From an uncultured bacterium (GTDB taxonomy: Bacteria > Cyanobacteriota > Vampirovibrionia > Gastranaerophilales > Gastranaerophilaceae), in NCBI GenBank assembly GCA_903868125.1, contig CAIPUE010000015.1, forward strand, positions 90,018 to 154,017: a stretch of DNA of 64,000 nucleotides. Direction: 5' to 3'. This document shows, piece by piece, positions 61,029 through 64,000 of this stretch. A program made the translations under genes and the position numbers. Position 1 is the stretch's first letter. Each line of letters begins with the position of its first letter. The notes under the pieces were generated by a model that saw only the letters and a program-made list of their open reading frames with translations, did no database searches and was not told the origin of the DNA.

Positions 61029-62327
61029 TTATAATGCCGAAATGTTTTCAATCGAGCGTTTTGCAAACAATTCGTTTTTAAGCTTTTTGTTTTTGCGCTC
61101 TTTTTTCGGTAATTCAATCGGCGGAACTATTCCCCAGTTTGAATTTATCGGCTGAAAATATTTGTGCCCATCAAAACTTATGTAATTACAAAGTGCGCCT
61201 AGCATTGTTTCTTTTGACAGTGTCAAAAGTTCTTCACTTTTTAAATATTTAGCCATGTTAATTCCAGCCAAAAGCCCTGTTGCGATTGATTCCGTATAGC
61301 CTTCTGTTCCTGTAATCTGCCCCGCAAAAAATAAATCGGGGCGTTTTCTTGTTTGCAGAGTTGCATTTAAAACCTTCGGACTGTTGATAAATGTGTTTCT
61401 GTGCATCACTCCGTAGCGCACAATGTTTGCGTTTTCAAGCCCCGGAATTGAATGAATAAGCTCCTTTTGGCTCGCCCATTTCAAATTTGTCTGAAACCCG
61501 ACCAAATTATACAAAGTTTTTGCTGAATTATCCTGCCTCAATTGAACCACTGCGTAATTTTCTTCGCCCATACGCTTGTCGATAAGTCCTACCGGCTTCA
61601 TCGGTCCGAATCTCAACGTATCTACCCCACGAGAGGCAAGAACTTCGACGGGCAAACAGGACTCAAAGAATTTTGCATCACGCTCGAACTCTTTTAACTC
61701 GATTTTTGGCGCGTTTATCAAAATGTTGTAAAATTTTTCATACTGCTCTTTATTCATCGGGCAATTTATATAAGAGGCTTCACCCTTATCATAACGACTT
61801 GCATAAAACGCCTTATCAAGATTGACACTTTCACATTCCACAATCGGCGCGATTGCATCGAAAAAATGTAAGTGTTCGCTTTGCGTAAAGTCATTGATTG
61901 AATTTGCCAAATCATCGCTTGTCAAAGGGCCTGATGCAATTACGGTAGGTCCATCCTGAATTTGTGTGATTTCTTCTCGTATAATTTCAATATTTTCGTT
62001 CTGCTCAATTAAGTCGGTAACTTTTTTTGAAAAAAGCTCTCTGTCGATTGCCAACGCCCCGCCCGCAGGAAGTTGGCAATCATAAGCGATTTTAATTAAC
62101 TCACCACCAAGCATTTCCATTTCTCGTTTCAAAAGCCCTGAAGCGTTTGTTATATCATAAGACCCAAGGCTATTGGAACAAACAAATTCTGCAAAATCAG
62201 CAGAAACATGCGCACCAGTTGTTTTTTTAGGCCTCATTTCATAAAGCCTGACTTTTATTCCTTGTTTTGCAAGCTGCAAAGCACATTCCGCACCGGCAAG
62301 CCCTGCTCCGATTATATTTACATCCAT
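61029..62327 (-). CDS. trmFO: tRNA (m5U54) methyltransferase TrmFO
   Basis: 432 aa. Folate/FAD-dependent enzyme that makes m5U54 in the T-loop of tRNA. The FAD motif is IIGAGLAGAECALQLAKQGIKVRLYEMRP (about 4-32). Other family marks are ADFAEFVCSNSLGS, SGLLKREMEMLGG, FFDAIAPIVE, YINCPMNKEQYEKFY and the C-terminal FFAGQITGTEGYTESIATGLLAGINMA. It is the last gene of a leftward queC, DUF366, SPOR, trmFO run. Confidence 0.95.
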   Translation of the reverse strand: MDVNIIGAGLAGAECALQLAKQGIKVRLYEMRPKKTTGAHVSADFAEFVCSNSLGSYDITNASGLLKREMEMLGGELIKIAYDCQLPAGGALAIDRELFSKKVTDLIEQNENIEIIREEITQIQDGPTVIASGPLTSDDLANSINDFTQSEHLHFFDAIAPIVECESVNLDKAFYASRYDKGEASYINCPMNKEQYEKFYNILINAPKIELKEFERDAKFFESCLPVEVLASRGVDTLRFGPMKPVGLIDKRMGEENYAVVQLRQDNSAKTLYNLVGFQTNLKWASQKELIHSIPGLENANIVRYGVMHRNTFINSPKVLNATLQTRKRPDLFFAGQITGTEGYTESIATGLLAGINMAKYLKSEELLTLSKETMLGALCNYISFDGHKYFQPINSNWGIVPPIELPKKERKNKKLKNELFAKRSIENISAL

Positions 62328-62345
62328 ACTAATTCCTATAACGAG

Positions 62346-63035
62346 TTATTCTTGCACAACTCGTGCCGGAAAACTGTTTCTCTGTAATTCTGAAGCCAAG
62401 CCCTCCGCTTTTGCTCTACTTGAATAAGAACCAACCTGTAACGTATAAGAACCACCTAAATCTTTTATAAAAGGCGTTATATTAAGTCCTGAATCTAACA
62501 AAATTTCTTGCGCAACTCTTGCTTGTTCAAGTGTAGAATAACGACCTACCAAAACTTTTGATGTTATTGGGACTTCAAACGGTGTTGATAGTTCCTTACT
62601 TGATGGTCTTGGCGGGGCTTTTACCGACGGTAATGGTTCTTCGGATACCTGTTCCATATTGGAGGTGTCTTTTTGGGGCGGTAAATTTACTTTTTCATCT
62701 GAATTTTGAGAAAATTTATCAAAACTTTCATCATTATATTCAGATTGTGGTTTTCCCTCGTCTTTGAGCGAAACACCGGCTGAATTATCTTCCATTTGAA
62801 TCATTTTTAATCGTTCATCAATGAATTTTTTTACGCCCAACCCTGATTCCTTGGCATCAGTTTGCGAATCATCCCCGATAGTAACATCTACATCAGGCGA
62901 AAGACTTTTAGCAACAACACTGAAAAATAGCAACATAACAAAAAAAGTTGTGATAAATATAAAAATCCCATTTTTAGATTTATTTTTCTTTTTGTTTTTG
63001 TACCTGTCATAGCTCATAAAATCAGGTGTTTTCAT
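62346..63035 (-). CDS. SPOR-domain membrane protein
   Basis: 229 aa from the second ATG (AAGGAG lies 5 nt upstream; the first ATG, one codon earlier, is too close). A cytoplasmic basic N terminus (DRYKNKKKNKSKNG) leads to one membrane helix (IFIFITTFFVMLLFFSVVA). A polar linker with PPQKD and PRPSSKE precedes the SPOR domain (about 155-229): LVGRYSTLEQARVAQEILLD, GSYTLQVGSYSSRAKAEGLASEL. SPOR domains bind denuded glycan at division septa, so this is probably a cell-division or envelope protein. Confidence 0.82.
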   Translation of the reverse strand: MKTPDFMSYDRYKNKKKNKSKNGIFIFITTFFVMLLFFSVVAKSLSPDVDVTIGDDSQTDAKESGLGVKKFIDERLKMIQMEDNSAGVSLKDEGKPQSEYNDESFDKFSQNSDEKVNLPPQKDTSNMEQVSEEPLPSVKAPPRPSSKELSTPFEVPITSKVLVGRYSTLEQARVAQEILLDSGLNITPFIKDLGGSYTLQVGSYSSRAKAEGLASELQRNSFPARVVQE

Positions 63036-63058
63036 CATTACTCCTTAGTTATTAAAAT

Positions 63059-63616
63059 TTATCGCCCTATTACTTTTGTACTCGCTAATATTATATCATC
63101 AATTTCTTGAGAATATTTTAACATAATTTTTTGTGCAAAATTATTTATATCAATGTTTAGAAAATTCAAGCCTACTGCGTCAATCGGGGCACCGCTAGGA
63201 TCAATATTAATCCCAATATGAATAAGAATAGAAGTTAAAGATTTAGTCGCAATTGAAACAGATAATTTTTTTCCGTTTATATATAAATCATCTCCGCTTC
63301 TGATTATTTCATGAGCGTTTTTTAATTCTGCCTCCAAAGCCTCCTTAATAATACAAATAAGCAGTCTTTGTCTCATAACCCCCTCAATCAAACCGATATT
63401 AAAATGTTCGACAATAAAATTTAACATAAATTTCGAATAAATCGGTTCATTATTAATAATGTCTTCAATATCCACCATCTCAGTCAAGTGGACTTCACAT
63501 TCACCGCAAAAAGCAACAATAGCATCGCCTTGCAGGTGAAATTTTTTGTAAATCCAGTGAGGAGAAAGTTCGACTCCCGTGTATTTAATATTTTCTTCTA
63601 TAAGCTTTGTTTTCAT
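63059..63616 (-). CDS. DUF366 family protein
   Basis: 185 aa. The sequence KYTGVELSPHWIYKKFHLQGDAIVAFCGECEVHLTEMVDIED (about 12-52), then LICIIKEALEAELKN and LTSILIHIGINIDPSGAPIDAVGL, matches what I recall of DUF366. It lies between queC and a SPOR-domain gene, 3 nt after queC, and so is in the queC transcript. The single Cys pair (CGEC) could bind a metal. Function unknown; a link with queuosine or a preQ0-derived compound is inferred from the neighbourhood. Confidence 0.75.
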   Translation of the reverse strand: MKTKLIEENIKYTGVELSPHWIYKKFHLQGDAIVAFCGECEVHLTEMVDIEDIINNEPIYSKFMLNFIVEHFNIGLIEGVMRQRLLICIIKEALEAELKNAHEIIRSGDDLYINGKKLSVSIATKSLTSILIHIGINIDPSGAPIDAVGLNFLNIDINNFAQKIMLKYSQEIDDIILASTKVIGR

Positions 63617-63619
63617 AAT

Positions 63620-64000
63620 TTAAAATAATACTCTAATAAGCTCTTCGCACTTATTGTTACTCAACGCTCTTTTCAATCTTACGCAAGACTCGCAAATCCC
63701 ACAATGCCTCGTTTTATTGGAATAACAACTTCTTGTCAACTCCAAAGGGAGACAATGCTCTATTGCCTTTTTTACTATATCATTTTTGTCTGAATTAATC
63801 AAGGGTGCGTAAACTTTTGGTTTCTTTTGTGTAGAGAATTCAAACGAAGCATTGATTTTGTCGATAAATTCCTGAGTGTTATCAGGAAAAGTCGTTCCCT
63901 CCTCCTTATTCGCTCCAAAAATTATGTAATCATAACAATAAGAATCCGCAAAAGCTGCAGCGATATTAAGAAAAGCGCCGTTTCGGTTTGGTACCCAAAC
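63620..64000 (-). CDS. queC: 7-cyano-7-deazaguanine synthase QueC, 3' part
   Basis: The gene runs off the window; 126 C-terminal residues are visible. They include VWVPNRNGAFLNIAAAFADS, GANKEEGTTFPDNTQEFID and the terminal zinc site with CYSNKTRHCGICESCVRL (spacing C-x(7)-CGxCxxC). QueC converts 7-carboxy-7-deazaguanine to preQ0 with ATP and ammonia. Its frame continues from 64000 with no stop, so the start lies upstream, outside the window. Confidence 0.93.
   Translation of the reverse strand, partial: VWVPNRNGAFLNIAAAFADSYCYDYIIFGANKEEGTTFPDNTQEFIDKINASFEFSTQKKPKVYAPLINSDKNDIVKKAIEHCLPLELTRSCYSNKTRHCGICESCVRLKRALSNNKCEELIRVLF

Overview
The window is AT-rich bacterial chromosome, almost certainly from a non-photosynthetic relative of Cyanobacteria (Vampirovibrionia/Melainabacteria, probably order Gastranaerophilales). 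This is an inference from gene content. Ycf23/DUF561 and the PDZ-radical SAM-DUF512 protein are cyanobacterial-lineage families. The cell looks fermentative and anaerobic (trimeric [FeFe] hydrogenase, alanine dehydrogenase, corrinoid Fe-S proteins), Gram-negative (Kdo pathway genes kdsC and kdsD, UppS, UppP) and probably motile (motAB, csrA-fliW). Several small proteins have the N-terminal NFRG/PFKG style that I associate with this group. There is no rRNA, tRNA, CRISPR array or prophage.

Layout. 0-6 kb: a winged-helix protein, a divergent DUF262 protein, ftsH, and an acsD/acsC pair encoding a corrinoid iron-sulfur protein. 6-21 kb: marC, an NAD-type isocitrate dehydrogenase with a small Cys protein, clpP, an unassigned radical SAM-like protein, pyrF-ald-recJ, hydC-hydB-hydA, and uppS-membrane peptides-rdgB. 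21-32 kb: PadR plus the DUF512 radical SAM enzyme, a histidine kinase, fliW-csrA-TPR, secreted repeat proteins, an M16 protease, Ycf23 and an HtrA-like protease. 32-43 kb: a solute-binding protein, motA-motB, adk, map, gyrB, a Fic protein and a HigBA module whose toxin gene has an early stop codon. 43-53 kb: lineage-specific proteins, a GltD-type enzyme, panD, dnaE, and a small XRE regulator divergent from a secreted peptide. 53-64 kb: kdsD-kdsC, queD, uppP, a RAYT transposase among its REPs, an M48 peptidase with two secreted paralogues, glmS, trmFO, a SPOR protein, DUF366 and the 3' part of queC.

The most notable unexplained content is the intergenic repeat population. (1) Four copies of a roughly 157-bp element have terminal inverted repeats and, in every copy, a perfect 3-bp target duplication; its central hairpin varies in a compensatory way. 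This is a MITE family. (2) Seven complete and one partial copy of a GTAG-headed REP palindrome cluster around a RAYT transposase gene, forming a REPtron. (3) There is a second, stem-variable REP-like class. (4) Heptamer arrays and expandable TTCGACT-type repeats lie between genes. (5) Two unlike repeats are formed by a 21-bp perfect inverted repeat around a REP and by a 42-bp perfect palindrome.

Other points of interest are a leaderless, operator-controlled higBA operon with a nonsense mutation in the toxin, two small genes found by direct reading (20062-20196 and 28757-28888), and two lineage-specific genes with an identical 27-nt leader.
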